Positions 48,651 through 60,957 are shown, numbered from the stretch's first letter. The stretch is DNA of 64,000 bases from Hyperoodon ampullatus (GCA_949752795.1 OX457063.1:68657783-68721782), one strand, 5' to 3'. The notes: generated by a model from the letters alone, not told the origin. Translations and numbers: made by a program.

Positions 48651-48962
48651 GTCGCTCTGGAGGTCATAGGCGTGCCGAGCGTGCATGACATCACTCTGGT
48701 CAGGCAGGCAGGTCCACTGGTGCAGGTAGTTCTTGTAGTCTATGTCACTGACCAAAGTCTGGCACTTCTTGGCCAGCACCACCCCCAGCATGTCCACTGG
48801 GCTGCTGAACTTGGTCTTCCACTTCTCAAAGTCCTTCTTGTACTCCCTGTCACTCTGGATCTTGGCCACATGCATGGACCACATCATCTTGGGGTCGTCA
48901 TGTATCGCTCGGGCACCAATGTGATGGCCAAGCTGCTTACGATAATCTTCTTTGTATTTGAA
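48651..48962 (-). CDS. NEB: nebulin exon 38 (312 bp, three modules)
   Basis: 104 codons: [20 protein letters not shown], then [20 protein letters not shown], then [18 protein letters not shown], ending [10 protein letters not shown]. The donor is GTGAGT. It opens with Phe-Lys-Tyr-Lys instead of Tyr-Lys-Tyr-Lys. Its left 135 bp or so resembles the left part of exon 42. Confidence 0.96.
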
Positions 48963-49144
48963 CTAGAAGAAGAAAAATACTGATAGTCACCTAGTATAAC
49001 TTTTAGTATAAAATGATTAGTAGGCTCAGATTTGCCTATTCATTAAAAACATGTTTCCCCCCGAATATATAAATAATATGTGTGACTGCATCTTGTAAAC
49101 CATTTAGAAAATAAAGCTTGTATATGTATACAAAAAAGAAAATA

Positions 49145-49435
49145 GGCCCCTGCGCCTGGCCAGACCCCACGTCGCCCTGCACTCAGCCATCGTGTGCCCT
49201 CGTGTGTTCGGCCTCTGCAGGGCCCTGGGTGCTGCTCCAGAGGGGGTGTGGCAGTCAGCATGTCACCACTGGGTGGCCTTGTGCATGCACCATCGGGCCC
49301 CGGGGAGCACAGGTTAAAGATGAAGGAACTAAGACACAGAAAAGTGAACTCATATATTCGGAAGCTCTCTGTTTGAAGATTACACAAGCTTTGTTGTCAC
49401 CAGATTGCAAATAAACTTATTTTAAAAATAAATGA
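49145..49435 (+). pseudogene. GC-rich tract with AATAAA, probable retrocopied mRNA 3' end
   Basis: Abruptly GC-rich text (cccctgcgcctggccagacc onward) inside an AT-rich intron ends in AATAAA at 49410-49415. About 20 bases later it meets the start of the L1. It has no open reading frame that I recognise and I cannot name the source gene. The arrangement suggests a 3' UTR piece copied into DNA together with the L1. Confidence 0.4.
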
Positions 49436-50883
49436 GGGGAGACATTCAAGATGGTGGAGGATTAAGATGTGGAGATCACCTTCCTCCCCACAAATACAAC
49501 AGAAATGAATCTACATGTGCAACAACTCCTACAGAACACCTTCTGAACGCTGGCAGAAGACCTCAGACGTCCCCAAAGGCAAGAAACTCCCCACGTAGTT
49601 GGGTAGGGCAAAAGAAAAAAGAAAAAACAGAGACAAAAGAAGAGGGACGGGACCTGCACGTCTGGGAGGGAGCTGTGAAGGAGAAAAAGTTTCCGCAAAC
49701 CAGGAAGCCCCTTCACTGGTGGAGACGGGGGGTGGCGCGGGGGAAGCTCTGGAGCCACGGAGGAGAGCACAGCAACAGGGGTGCAGAGGGCAAAGCGGAG
49801 AGATTCCCGCACAGAGGATCAGTGCTGACAAGCACTCACCAGACTGAGAGGCTTGTCTGCTAACCCTCCGGGGCGGGTGGGGGCTGGGAGCTGAAGCTTC
49901 GGCTTCGGAGGTCAGATCTCAGGGAGAGGACTGGAGTTGGCTGCGTGAACGGAGCCTGAAGGGGGCTAGTGCGCTACAGCTAGCTGGGAGGGAGTCCCGT
50001 AAAAAATCTGGACCTGCCTAAGAGGCAAGAGACCACTGTTTCGGGGTGCGCGAGGTACGGGAATTCAGAGCACCGCCTAAACGAGCTCCAAAGACAGGCA
50101 CGAGCCGTGGCTATCAGCGCGGACACCAGAGATGCGCATGAAATGCTAAGGATGCTGCTGCAGCCACCAAGAACCTGTGTGCAAGCACAGGTCACTATCC
50201 ACACCTCCCCACCGGGAGCCTTTGCAGCCCGCCACTGCCAGGGTCCTGTGATCCAGGGACAACTTCCCCGGGAGAACACACGGCACGCCTCAGACTATTG
50301 CCACGTTACACTGCCCTCTGCCGCCACAGGCTCGGCCCGCATCCGTACCCCTCCCTCCCCCGGCCTGAGTGAGCCAAAGCACCCTGATCAGCTGCTACTT
50401 TAACTCCGTCCTGTATGAGCAAAGAACAGACGCCCTCAGGCAACCTACACACAGAGGCAAGGCCAAATCCAAAGCTGAACCCCAGGAGCTGTGCTAACGA
50501 AGAAGAGAAAGGGAAATCTCTCCCAGCAGGCTCAGGAGCAGTGGATTAAATCTCCACAATTAACTTGATGTACCCTGCATCTCTGGAATACCTGAATAGA
50601 AAAGAATCACCCCAAAATTGAGGCGGTAGACTTCGGGAGCAATGATATATACTTTTTTTTCCTTCTTCTCTTTTTGTGTGTATGTGTATGCTTCTTTGTG
50701 TGATTTTGTCTGTAGAGCGTTGCTTTTACCATTTGTCCTAGGGTTCTGTCTATCCGGTTTTTTTTTGTTGTTTTTAGTGCTTGTTATAATTGGTGGATTT
50801 GTTTTTTGGTTTGGTTGCTCTCTTTTTCTTTCTTTCTTTATTACTTTTTAATTTTTATTTTATTTATTTATTTATTTATTTTT

Positions 50884-51077
50884 TGCGGTACGTGGGCCTC
50901 TCACTGTTGTGGCCTCTCCCACTGCGGAGCACAGGCTCCGGACGCACAGGCTCAGCGGCCATGGCTCACGGGCCTAGCCGCTCTGTGGCATGTGGGATCT
51001 TCCTGGACCGGGGCACGAACCCGTGTCCCCTGCATCGGCAGGTGGACTCTTAACCACTGCGCCACCAGGGAAGCCCC
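50884..51077 (-). mobile_element. CHR-type SINE nested in the L1 5' region, antisense
   Basis: Text from gcggtacgtgggcctctcac to accagggaagcccc interrupts the L1 upstream of ORF1. A TTTA-rich run precedes it. The SINE is therefore younger than the L1 insertion. Confidence 0.9.
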
Positions 51078-51637
51078 TATTTTTTATTTTAATAACTTTC
51101 TTCACTTTTCTTTCTTTCTTTGTCCCTTTTCTTCTGAGCCATGTGGCTGAAAGGGCCTTGGTGCTCTGGCCAGGTGTCAGGCCTGTGCCTCTGAGGTGGG
51201 AGAGGCGAGTTCAGGACATTGGTCCACCAGAGACCTCCTGACTCCAGGTAATATCAAGTGGCAAAAGCTCTCCCAGAGATCTCCATGTCAACACTAAGAC
51301 CCACCTCCACGCAATGACCAGCAAGCTACAATGCTGGACACACTATGCCAAACAACTAGCAAGACAGGAACACAACCCCACCCATTAGCAGAGAGGCTGC
51401 CTAAAATCATAATAACGTCACAGACACCCCAAAACACACCACCAGACACAGCCCTGCCCACCAGAAAGACAGGACCCAGCGTCATCCACCAGAGCACAGG
51501 CACTAGTCCCCTCCACCAGGAAGCCTACACAACCCACTGAACCAAATTTAGTCACTGGGGGCAGACACCAAAAACAACAGGAACTACAAACCTGAAGCCT
51601 GTGAAAAGGAGACTCCAAACACAGTAAGTTAAGCAAA

Positions 51638-52517
51638 ATGAGAAGACAGAGAAACAGACAAAAGATAAAGGAGCAGGGCAAAAACCCAGCAGACCAAACA
51701 AATGAAGAGGAAATAGGCAGTCTGCCTGAAAAAGAATGCAGAGTAATGATAGGAAAGATGATCCAAAATCTTGGAAACAGAATGGAGAAAATACAAGAAA
51801 AATTTAACAAGCACCTAGAAGAACAAAGGAGCAAACAAACAATGATGAATAACACAAAAAATGAAATTAAAAATTCTCTAGAAGGAATCTATAGCAGAAT
51901 AACTGACGTAGGAGAACGGATAAGTGACCTGGAAGATAAAAGAATGGAAATAACTACTGCAGAGCAGAATAAAGAAAAAAGAATGAAAAGAATTGAGGAC
52001 AGTCTCAGAGACCTCTGGGACAACATTTAATGCACCAACATTCGAATTATAGGGGTCCCAGAAGAAAGAGACTGAGAAAATATTTGAAGAGATTATAGTT
52101 GAAAAATTCCCTAATATGGGAAAGGAAATAGTTAATCAAGTCCAGGAAGCACAGAGAGTCCCATACAGGATAAATCCAAGGAGAAACATCCCAAGACACA
52201 TATTAATCAAATTATCAAAAATTAAATACGAAGAAAAAATATTAAAAGCAGCAATGGAAAAGCAACAAATTACATACAAAGGAATCTCCATAAAGTTAAC
52301 AGCTGATCTTTCCGCAGAAACTCTGCAAGCCAGAAAGGAGTGGCAGGACATTATTAAGGTGATGAAAGGGAAAAAAGTAAAACCAAGATTACTCTACCCA
52401 GCAAGGATTTCATTCAGATTTGACGGAGAAATTAAAACCTTTACAGACAAGCAAAAGCTAAGAGAATTCAGCACCACCAAACCAGCTTTACAACAAATGC
52501 TAAAGGAACTTCTCTAG
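51638..52517 (+). pseudogene. L1 ORF1 remnant
   Basis: The start MRRQRNRQKIKEQGKN and a coiled-coil-like stretch rich in K, E, R and N run to a stop at 52030. The C-terminal nucleic-acid-binding part reappears at about 52116-52517 (RILYPAR-like RLLYPARISFRFDG). At least one disabling change lies between 52020 and 52116. ORF1 protein is the RNA-binding chaperone of the L1 particle. Confidence 0.85.
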
Positions 52518-52575
52518 GCAGGAAACACAAGAGAAGGAAAAGACCTACAATAACAAACCCAAAATAACTAAGAAA

Positions 52576-55500
52576 ATGGTAATAGGAAGATACATATCGA
52601 TAATTACCTTAGATGTAAATGGATTAAATGCTCCAACCAAAAGACATAGACTGGCTGAATGGATACAAAAACAAGACCCATATATATGCTATCTAAAAGA
52701 GACCCACTTCAGACCTAAGGACACATACAGACTGAAAGTGAGGGGATACAAAAAGATATGCCATGCAAATGGAAATCTAAAGAAAGCTGGAGTAGCAATT
52801 CTCATATCAGACGAAATAGATTTTAAAATAAAGACTATTACAAGAGACAAAGAAGGACACTACATAATGATCAAGGGATCAATCCAAGAAGAAGATATAA
52901 CAATTGTAAATATTTATGCACACAATATAGGAGCACTTCAACACATAAGGCAAATGCTAACAGCCATAAAAGGGGAAACTAACAGTAACACAATCATAGT
53001 AGGGGACTTTAATACCCCACTTTCACCAATGGACATATCATCCAAAATGCAAATAAATAAGGAAACACAAGCTTTAAATGACACATTAACACGATGGACT
53101 TAATTGATATTTATAGGACATTCCATCCCAAAACAACAGAATACACTTTCTTCTCAAGTGCTCATGGAACATTCTCCAGGATAGATCATATCTTGGGTCA
53201 CAAGTCAAACCATGGTAAATTTAAGAAAATTGAATTCATATCAAGTATCTCTTCCAACCACAACGCTATGAGACTAGATATCAATTACAGGAAAAATTCT
53301 GTAAAAAATACAAACACATGGAGGCTAAACAATACAGTTCTTAATAACTAAGAGATAACTGAAGAAATCAAACAGGGAAATCAAAAAATACCTAGAAATA
53401 AATGACAATGAAAATAAGATGATCCAAAACCTATGGGATGCAGCAAAAGAAGTTTTAAGAAGGAAGTTTATAGCAATACAATCCTAACTCAAGAAACAAG
53501 AAACATCTCAAATAAACAACCTAACCTTACACCTAAAGCAATTAGAGAAAGAAGAACAAAAAAACCCCTAAAGTTAGCAGAAGGAAATAAATCATAAAGA
53601 TCAGATCACAATTAATGGAAAAAGAAATGAAGGAAATGAGCAAAGATCAACAAAACTAAAAGCTGGTTCTTTGAGAAGATATACAAAATTGATAAACCAT
53701 TAGCCAGACTCATCAATAAAAAAAGGGAGAAGACTCAAATCAATAGAATTAGAAATGAAAAAGGAGAAGTAACAACTGACACTGCAGAAATGCCAAGGAT
53801 CATGAGAGACTATTACAAGCAACTCTATGCCAATAAAATGGACAACCTGGAAGAAATGGACAAATTCTTAGAAAAGCACAACCTTCTGAGACTGAACCTG
53901 CAAAAAAAAAAAAAGAAAAAAAAAAGAAAATATAAACAGAGCAATCACAAGCACTGAAATTGAGACTGTGATTAAAAATCTTCCAACAAACAAAAGCCCA
54001 GGACCAGATGGCTTCACAGGCAAATTCTATCAAACATTTAGAGAAGAGCTAACATCAATCCTTCTCAAACTCTTCCAAATACAGCAGAGGGAAGAACACT
54101 CCCAAACTCATTGTATGAGGCCACCAACACCCTGATACCTAAACCAGAAAAACATGTCACAAAAAAGAAAACTACAGGCCAATATCACTGATGAACATAG
54201 ATGCAGAAATCCTCAACAAAATACTAGCAAACAGAATCCAACAGCACATTAAAAGTCTCATACACCACGATCAAGTGGGGTTTATCCCAGGAATGAAAGG
54301 ATTCTTCAATATATGCAAATCAATAGGATACACCATATTAACAAATTGAAGAATAAAAACCATAGGATCATCTCAAATAGATGCAAAAAAGCTTTTGACA
54401 AAATTCAACACCAATTTACCAAAAAAACTCTCCAGAAAGTTGGCAAACAGGAAACTTACCTCAACATAATTAAGCCCATATATGACAAACCCACTGCCAA
54501 CATCATTCTCAATGGTGAAAAACTGAAATCATTTCCACTGAGATCAGGAACAAGACAAGGTTGCCCACTCTCACCACTATTATTCCACATAGTTTTGGAA
54601 GTTTTAGCCATAGCAATCAGAGAAGAAAAGGAAATAAAAGGAATCCAAATCAGAAAAGAAGAAGTAAAGCTTTCACTGTTTCCAGATGACATGATACTAT
54701 ACATAGAGAATCCTAAAGATGCTACCAGAAAACTACTAGAGCTAATCAATGAATTTGGTAAAGTAGCAGGATACAAAACTAACACACAGAAATCTCTTGC
54801 ATTCCTATACATTAATGATGAAAAATCTGAAAGAGAAATTAAGGAAACACTCCCATTTACCACTGCAACAAAAAGAATAAAATACCTAGAAATAAACTTA
54901 CCTAAGGAAACAAAAGACCTGTATGCAGAAAAGTATAAGACACTGATGAAAGAAATTAAAGATACAGATACAGATGGAGAGATATACCATGTTCTTGGAT
55001 TGGAAGAATCAACATTATGAAAATGATTATACTACCCAAAGCGATCTACAGATTCAATGCAATCCCTATCAAACTACCAATGGCATTTTTCACAGAACTG
55101 GAACAAAACGTTTCACAATTTCTATGGAAAGACAAAAGACCTCGAATAGCTGAAGCAATCTTGAGAAAGAAAAAAGGTCCTGGAGGAATCAGGCTCCTGG
55201 ACTTCAGGGTACACCACAAAGCTACAGTAAGTAAGACAGTATGGTACTGGCACAAAAACAGAAATATAGATCAATGGAAAAGGATAGAAAGCCCAGAGAT
55301 AAACCCACGCACATATGGTCACCTTATTTTTGATAAAGGAGGTAAGAATATACAATGCAGAAAAAAGACAGCATCTTCAATAAGTGGTGCTGGTAAAACT
55401 GGACAGCTACATGGAAAAGAATGAAATTAGAACACTCCCTAACACCATACACAAAAATAAATTCAAAATGGATTAAAGACCTAAATGTAAGGCCAAACAC

Positions 55501-55810
55501 TATAAAACTCTTAGAGGAAAACATAGGCAGAACACTCTATGACATAAATCACAGCAAGATCCTTTTTGACCCACCTCTTAGAGAAATGGAAATAAAAACA
55601 AAAATAAACAAATGGGACCTAATGAAATGTAAAAGCTTTGGCATAGCAAAGGAAACAATAAACAAGACAAAACGACAAACCTCAGAATGGGAGAAAATAT
55701 TTGCAAATGAAGCAACTGACAAAGGATTAATCTACAAAATTTACAAGCAGCTCAGCCAGCTCAATATCAAAAAACGAACAACCCAATCCAAAAATGGGCA
55801 GAAGACCTAA
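52576..55810 (+). pseudogene. L1 ORF2 remnant (endonuclease and reverse transcriptase)
   Basis: Endonuclease text includes LDVNGLNAPTKRHRL and VGDFNTPLS, with a frame break at about 53095-53103 before RIDHILGHK. 53350-54310 is badly disrupted. Reverse-transcriptase text follows with [11 protein letters not shown] and FPDDMILY, where the family has FADD: the alanine before the catalytic aspartates is proline. Further frame changes occur near 55017 and 55421. Not functional. Confidence 0.88.
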
Positions 55811-57667
55811 ATAGATATTTCTACAAAGAAGGTATACAGATTGCCAACAAATACATGAAAGGATGCTCAATATCACTAATCATTAGAGAAATGCAAATCA
55901 AAACTACAATGAGGTATCACCTCACACCAGTCAGAATGGCCATCATCAAAAAAATCTACAAACAATAAATGTGGAGAGGGTGTGGAAAAAAGGGAACCCT
56001 CTTGCACTGTTGGTGGGAATGTAAATTGATACAGCCACTATGGAGAACAGTATGGAGGTTCCTTAAAAAACTAAAAATAGAACTACCATACAACCCAGCA
56101 ATCCCACTACTGGGCATATACCTTAAGAGAACCATAATTTAAAAAGAGGCATGTACCACAATGTTCATTACAGCTCCATTTACAACAGCCAGGACATGGA
56201 AGCAACCTAAGTGTCCATCGAGAGATGAATGGATAAAGAAGATGTGGCACATATATACAATGGAATATTACTCAGCCATACAAACAAATGAAATTGAGTT
56301 ATTTGTAGTGAGGTGGATGGACCTAGAGTAGGTCATACAGAGTGAAGTGAGTCAGAAGGAGAAAAACAAATACCATATACTAACACACATATATGGAATG
56401 TAAAAAAAAAAAAAAAAGTGGTTATGAAGAACCTAGGGGCAAGACAGGAATAAAGATGCAGACGTAGAAAATGGACTTGAGGACACGGGGAGGGGAAGGG
56501 TAAGCTGGGACAGAGTGAGAGAGTAGCATTGACATATTTACACTACCAAATGCAAAACCGATAGCTAGTGGGAAGCAGCCGCATAGCACAGGGAGATCAG
56601 CTCAATGCTTTGTGACCACCTAGAGGGGTGCGATAGGTAGGGTGGAAGGGAGACGCAAGGGGGAGGAGATATGGCGATATATGTATATGTATAGCTAATT
56701 CACTTTGTTATAAAGCAGAAAGTAAAACACCATTGTAAAGCAATTAGACTCCAATAAACATGTTAAAAAAGTAAATAAATAAAAAGCAAAAAAAAGGAAA
56801 TAAAAACTAAGACATTATTCTGCCATTCAGTGATAACTGCTGATGAAAACAGCTTTTTGTGTGTGTGTGTCAGAAAGAGAGACAGAGAGAGAATAAAATT
56901 AGGAATCATAGTGTATATGGGTTTGTGCCTGCTCCTTTCAGTTATTATATAAGCATTTTCCTGTGTCATTATATATTACCTACAAACATGAATTTTAATG
57001 ACAGCAGGTATTCCATTATATTGGTATATATTAATACTTTTAACCATTCTGTGATCGTTGAACGTTTATTTTTAAAGTATGACAGTTACTTCCCATATTT
57101 TGGATATAAAGGGAAAATATGCTTTTGACTTCATAGACAAAAGAAATAGAAGGACAAACATTTCTAGAAATGTGAGCAAACCCGTATTTTGAAATAAGTA
57201 AATATCTGCAGCCAATCACAGGATGCAGAGATAAACACATGGTGAGTGTGGATGGTTGGACTTTAAACAGAATAATGTGTCCCATTCCTTCAGCCCTTGT
57301 AGGTTCATTGGTTTACAGGGAAAGAATGGGCTGGGCTTGGAAGGGATCCTATGATGAGCTCAATGGTATATAAGTACACATGATGTGGAAAAGCCAAAAG
57401 GCTGTGTGAGCTATAGTCAAGTAGCCAGTGCTTTTGTTCAGCAGGGAATAGACAGTATTTTAAAATGCATGTTGCTGTGGACTCAGTCATACCTAGAAGT
57501 TAACTTTTATGTTGAGAGTTTTATTACCATTATTTTAAACTATTTACTTACAAAAATCTGTTAGCTAGAACCTTAACTTCATAGCTTACTTGCTCTACTA
57601 CATATCTTTGAGAGAGAAAGAAATCTTTGAGCCAAAGCTGAGCAAAGAACTCTACAGGTGCACTTAC

Positions 57668-57775
57668 TTCACTTGCAATGTCTCTGGAGGCCTTGGCCAC
57701 CCTGATGGGAATGGCATCTATCCGCATATCATAGCCTTTCTTCTTGGCTTCTTCTAGGCCAAGTTTATAGTGTTT
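57668..57775 (-). CDS. NEB: nebulin exon 39 (108 bp, one module)
   Basis: 36 codons, [20 protein letters not shown] to KASRDIASE, with donor GTAAGT. Confidence 0.95.
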
Positions 57776-57862
57776 CTGAAATAGACATAAATCATCGTAA
57801 GCTTGATCTATAAAGTGCAGTGCAAGAAAAAATATATCATGCACCATGAATATATTGCTTAC

Positions 57863-57967
57863 CTCACTGAAATTTATTTGGTTTTGTTTAGCTTGTAAAA
57901 CTTCAGGGGTGTCTGGCATAATGTGGACAGTGGTTTTATCTTTATCCCAAGCTTCTGTATAGAGATG
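57863..57967 (-). CDS. NEB: nebulin exon 40 (105 bp, one module)
   Basis: 35 codons, [20 protein letters not shown] to NQINFSE, with donor GTAAGC. The 87 bp intron before exon 39 is the shortest in the window. Confidence 0.95.
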
Positions 57968-58241
57968 CTGAAAGAAACAAAAAAAAGGATGTGAGTAGTA
58001 TAGGCCCGTGATGAATCTGGTTCTTAATGAGGGTAAATAGAGTCTGCTCTGTGCGTCAGTACTTGTGACACCTTTACGTCTAGGTATCTCATATCAGTAA
58101 GAAGCACAACACTTACTTAAAAACCACTTCAATACCAAACAAAATAATTGAATGTGATTTTTCTTTTATCAAAACAGATTTCAGTGTTTACATACACACA
58201 TGCAAAAATTGATACCCTGCTCAAGTAAAATAAAGACTTAC

Positions 58242-58445
58242 ATGGTTCATGGTAATAGCGTTGTTTTTTGCCAAAACCATTGGGATGGAGTCCATAAGGA
58301 TGGAAAATGTGAATTTATCTGGGTGCTGACGGTAAACGTGGTCACTCAAAATCTGGGTAGCTCTCTTGTTCCTCTCATTCTCAAGAGAGCCACTAGGTAA
58401 CCAGCCAATGCCTTTGAGCCACTGAAGGTCGGCCTTGTACAAATT
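58242..58445 (-). CDS. NEB: nebulin exon 41 (204 bp, WLKGIGW exon, diverged)
   Basis: 68 codons: NLYKADLQWLKGIGWLPSGS, then SDHVYRQHPDKFTFSI, ending NAITMNH. The donor is GTAAGT. The second module reads ILMDSIPMVLAKNNA where exons 25, 29, 33 and 37 have a [12 protein letters not shown] pattern, so this super-repeat is recognisably different from its neighbours. Confidence 0.95.
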
Positions 58446-58897
58446 CTGAAATTGTAAGTGATAAACCACTAAACATAAGCATAATGGTATGCCTTAAAGA
58501 AATAAAAATTTTAATTGTAATACATTATATTATATATATATTTCAATGCTTGAATTCTTGAGAAATTTAAACATTTGGCTATGTCTTGTGAATCCACAAA
58601 ATATTCAGATTAGAAACCTATTTTGAAAAACATTTTAAACAGAACATAAAGAACGACCCAACTCTACTAGATCAATAATCTAGAGGTTTCCATCAAAGCA
58701 ATCAGTACTTTGCTGATTCTTTCTTTTTGGAAATAATGATGCTCTCAGATGTCTGTGTGACTGGATAGAGAGTGGGCATTAGTCCAGGGAGGTAGAACTC
58801 AGTTGTATAAACTCAACTCCCCTCATTTTGGGGGAAATTTGATACTTAGGAAATTAGACATGGTGTTTTGTAGGCCAAAGGAAAATCTTATACTCAC
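58446..58897. other. intron, nothing recognised
   Basis: 452 bp; no repeat recognised. It lies just left of the duplication junction exon. Confidence 0.6.
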
Positions 58898-59209
58898 ATC
58901 ACTCTGGAGGTCATAGGCTCGTCGAGCATGGGTGACGTCACTCTGGTCAGGCAGGCAGGTCCATTGGTGCAGGTAGTTCTTGTAGTCTATGTCACTGACC
59001 AACGTCTGGCACTTCTTGGCCAGCACCACCCCCAGCATGTCCACTGGGCTGCTGAACTTGGTCTTCCACTTCTCAAAGTCCTTCTTGTACTCCCTGTCAC
59101 TCTGGATCTTGGCCACATGCATGGACCACATCATCTTAGGGTCATCTTTCACATCGCGGGCTCCAACGTGATGGCCAAGCTGCTTGCGGTAACCAACTTT
59201 GTATTTGTA
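58898..59209 (-). CDS. NEB: nebulin exon 42 (312 bp, three modules; mosaic junction exon)
   Basis: 104 codons: [20 protein letters not shown], then [20 protein letters not shown], then [18 protein letters not shown], ending [10 protein letters not shown]. The donor is GTGAGT. From 59030 rightward it matches exon 34 except at two bases. Left of 59030 it departs from exon 34 at many sites and shares exon 38 variants (tctatgtcactgaccaa, cttcttggccagcaccacc). It remains in frame. Confidence 0.96.
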
Positions 59210-60849
59210 CTGAGATGAAAATGCACAAATTAGATTTTTATTATAAGCCAATACAGGTCACAAGCCTGTACAAAATCATCTTGCTTATATCAATGTTGTA
59301 CGTTGACTTTTGCTAATAAGCACTAACTCAAGGCAATATCCCACCTTTCCCCTAGAAGCTTATAGAGGTAATAAAATAGATGGAATTCATCTAATTGTAG
59401 TGTACACCCCAAATAACCTATGGCCTGGTAACAAGGAATAGTTCCAGGGGCAGCAAATGCACACAGTGGAGAGGCCATGTGGACCAAGGGACTGGGAGAA
59501 ATGGGTTAGGCACTAAAAGTACATCAGAAAAGAGATGCACTTGGTGACAAGATGTGTTTAATAAGTAGTAAAATGAGTGTCTGGTTCCTTTGAGGATGAA
59601 GTCAAGGTCAAGGACTACTTGCAGTAGCAACAGAAGAGAATTTCCTGTTCCATAATGGATTCAGGCATTCAGTGGTGGTGGCAAATTTTGGCATCATTTT
59701 GGAAACTGGTTATACTAGGGAAGCTGACCTAGCAGCCCAGTTGCTTAGAGCATGCTCCTAATAAAGTCATGGGTTCTCATCTCTCATGGACCAACAGTGT
59801 TGTTATCATTCCATGTCCAAAGACATTGTCCTGGAATCCGAGCCAATTATCCAAAATACATGCTTCTAGTCTCAAACATAACTGAGTGAGAAAGGATAAA
59901 CGAGTCAGCAGAGGCAATATAGTACAGTGGGAAGGAATGAGGTTGCCCAGAGTTTCAACTCCATCACCTACTAAGAGTTTGATTTTAGACAAGTTGCTTA
60001 AGCAACCCATAAAACAGGGATAATCACAATCTTACATCCTAGGGTAATTATGAAAAATAAGTGACATAATGCATATAACATTCTTAGCACAGATTTCTCA
60101 ACACTTCTTGGTTATTATTATTTTGTTATATATTATTATTGGCATAAATCCATTTGTAGAAAAGGTACAACATACGTAAACTAAAGTGAGTCACTAATAT
60201 GATCTTCCAAACTAAAGGACAGCGTATTACCATATTCCCAAATAGTGGGTCTTGATTTTTAGAGCAGTGGTCTGTTCCTCAAGAATTCCCTGAGGTACCA
60301 GGAAAGGATGATGGTTTTATTCTGGGAGTTACAAGCCACAAGCCAGGAGCTAGTGTTAAGGGTGCAACTTTGGGCTAGTCTGGCACTGATCAACTGCCTT
60401 CTTTTCATGATCTTACAAGGGTGAATTGTAATGGCAAGTGTCATATGCATTTTTTGAATACTGGATATTAAAATGCTATATAAAGCTAGGCCCTGAATCT
60501 CACGGGGAGAACTTAAGTTTATGAGTCGCACTTTCTATAAGCACTGTGGCAATTTTTATATAAGCATCTCCAAGCCTGCAGCTACACTCTTAATGAATTC
60601 CACATGAATGGATCTTTCTCTATTCTTGGTGGATCAGCTTTCACTGAAGATACTGTGACTTAGTGGTTATAAAACTTTTTTGTAAACATCAAATTTTTCA
60701 TTTCCCTCAAAACTAGGTTTTTTAAAAACCCTACACAAATACATCAGGATATATTTCCAGAGGGCCAGGGAAGTTCTTTTAGAAGATTTAGTTCAGTGAA
60801 AATGTCACCTCAGACTGACCACATACTAGGAGTAAAACTGACAACTCAC
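59210..60849. other. 1.6 kb intron, duplicate of 42788-44427
   Basis: Nearly all of the differences between the copies that I counted fall in this intron (for example near 59418, 59801 and 60448). The reversed MIR-like relic is at 59912-60112. Confidence 0.75.
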
Positions 60850-60957
60850 ATCACTGATGATGTCCCTGGAGGCCTTGGCTGCCACGATCGGGATGGCATC
60901 ACTTCGCAAGTCATAGCCTTTCTTCTTTGCTTCTTCGTTGGCGAGTTTATACAGACT
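60850..60957 (-). CDS. NEB: nebulin exon 43 (108 bp, one module)
   Basis: 36 codons, base-for-base the same as exon 35 ([20 protein letters not shown] to KASRDIISD), with donor GTGAGT. Confidence 0.95.

Larger units (their letters stand above)
49436..56787 (+). mobile_element. near full-length, inactivated L1 (antisense to NEB)
   Basis: About 7.35 kb. The 5' end gacattcaagatggtggagg and the 5' UTR run to about 51630, interrupted by a SINE. Then come ORF1 and ORF2 remnants and the 3' UTR, ending caattagactccaataaaca and an A-rich tail. Both reading frames are broken, so it cannot move by itself. It accounts for nearly half of the 16.42 kb duplicated unit. Confidence 0.92.
48963..57667. other. 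8.7 kb intron dominated by an L1
   Basis: The largest intron in the window. It holds the GC-rich tract, L1 and nested SINE listed separately. 56810-57667 has a short GT run near 56858-56872 and a GA-rich run after it, and is otherwise unrecognised. Confidence 0.75.

Noticed and set aside
48621..48983. Long plus-strand open frames opposite the 312 bp exons (also near 25779, 30410, 36651, 42497 and 58928)
   Set aside because: They recur at every exon of this type, read [18 protein letters not shown] text that is the mirror of the nebulin reading frame, and have no splice logic of their own. They are antisense shadows of conserved codons.
49432..50403. GC-rich open frames of about 100-140 residues
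   Set aside because: They lie in the L1 5' UTR and have no protein family signature.
42476..59209. Two separate nebulin-like genes instead of one
   Set aside because: The exon cycle continues without interruption or reversal through both copies, all on the minus strand, and there is no start, stop or promoter between them.
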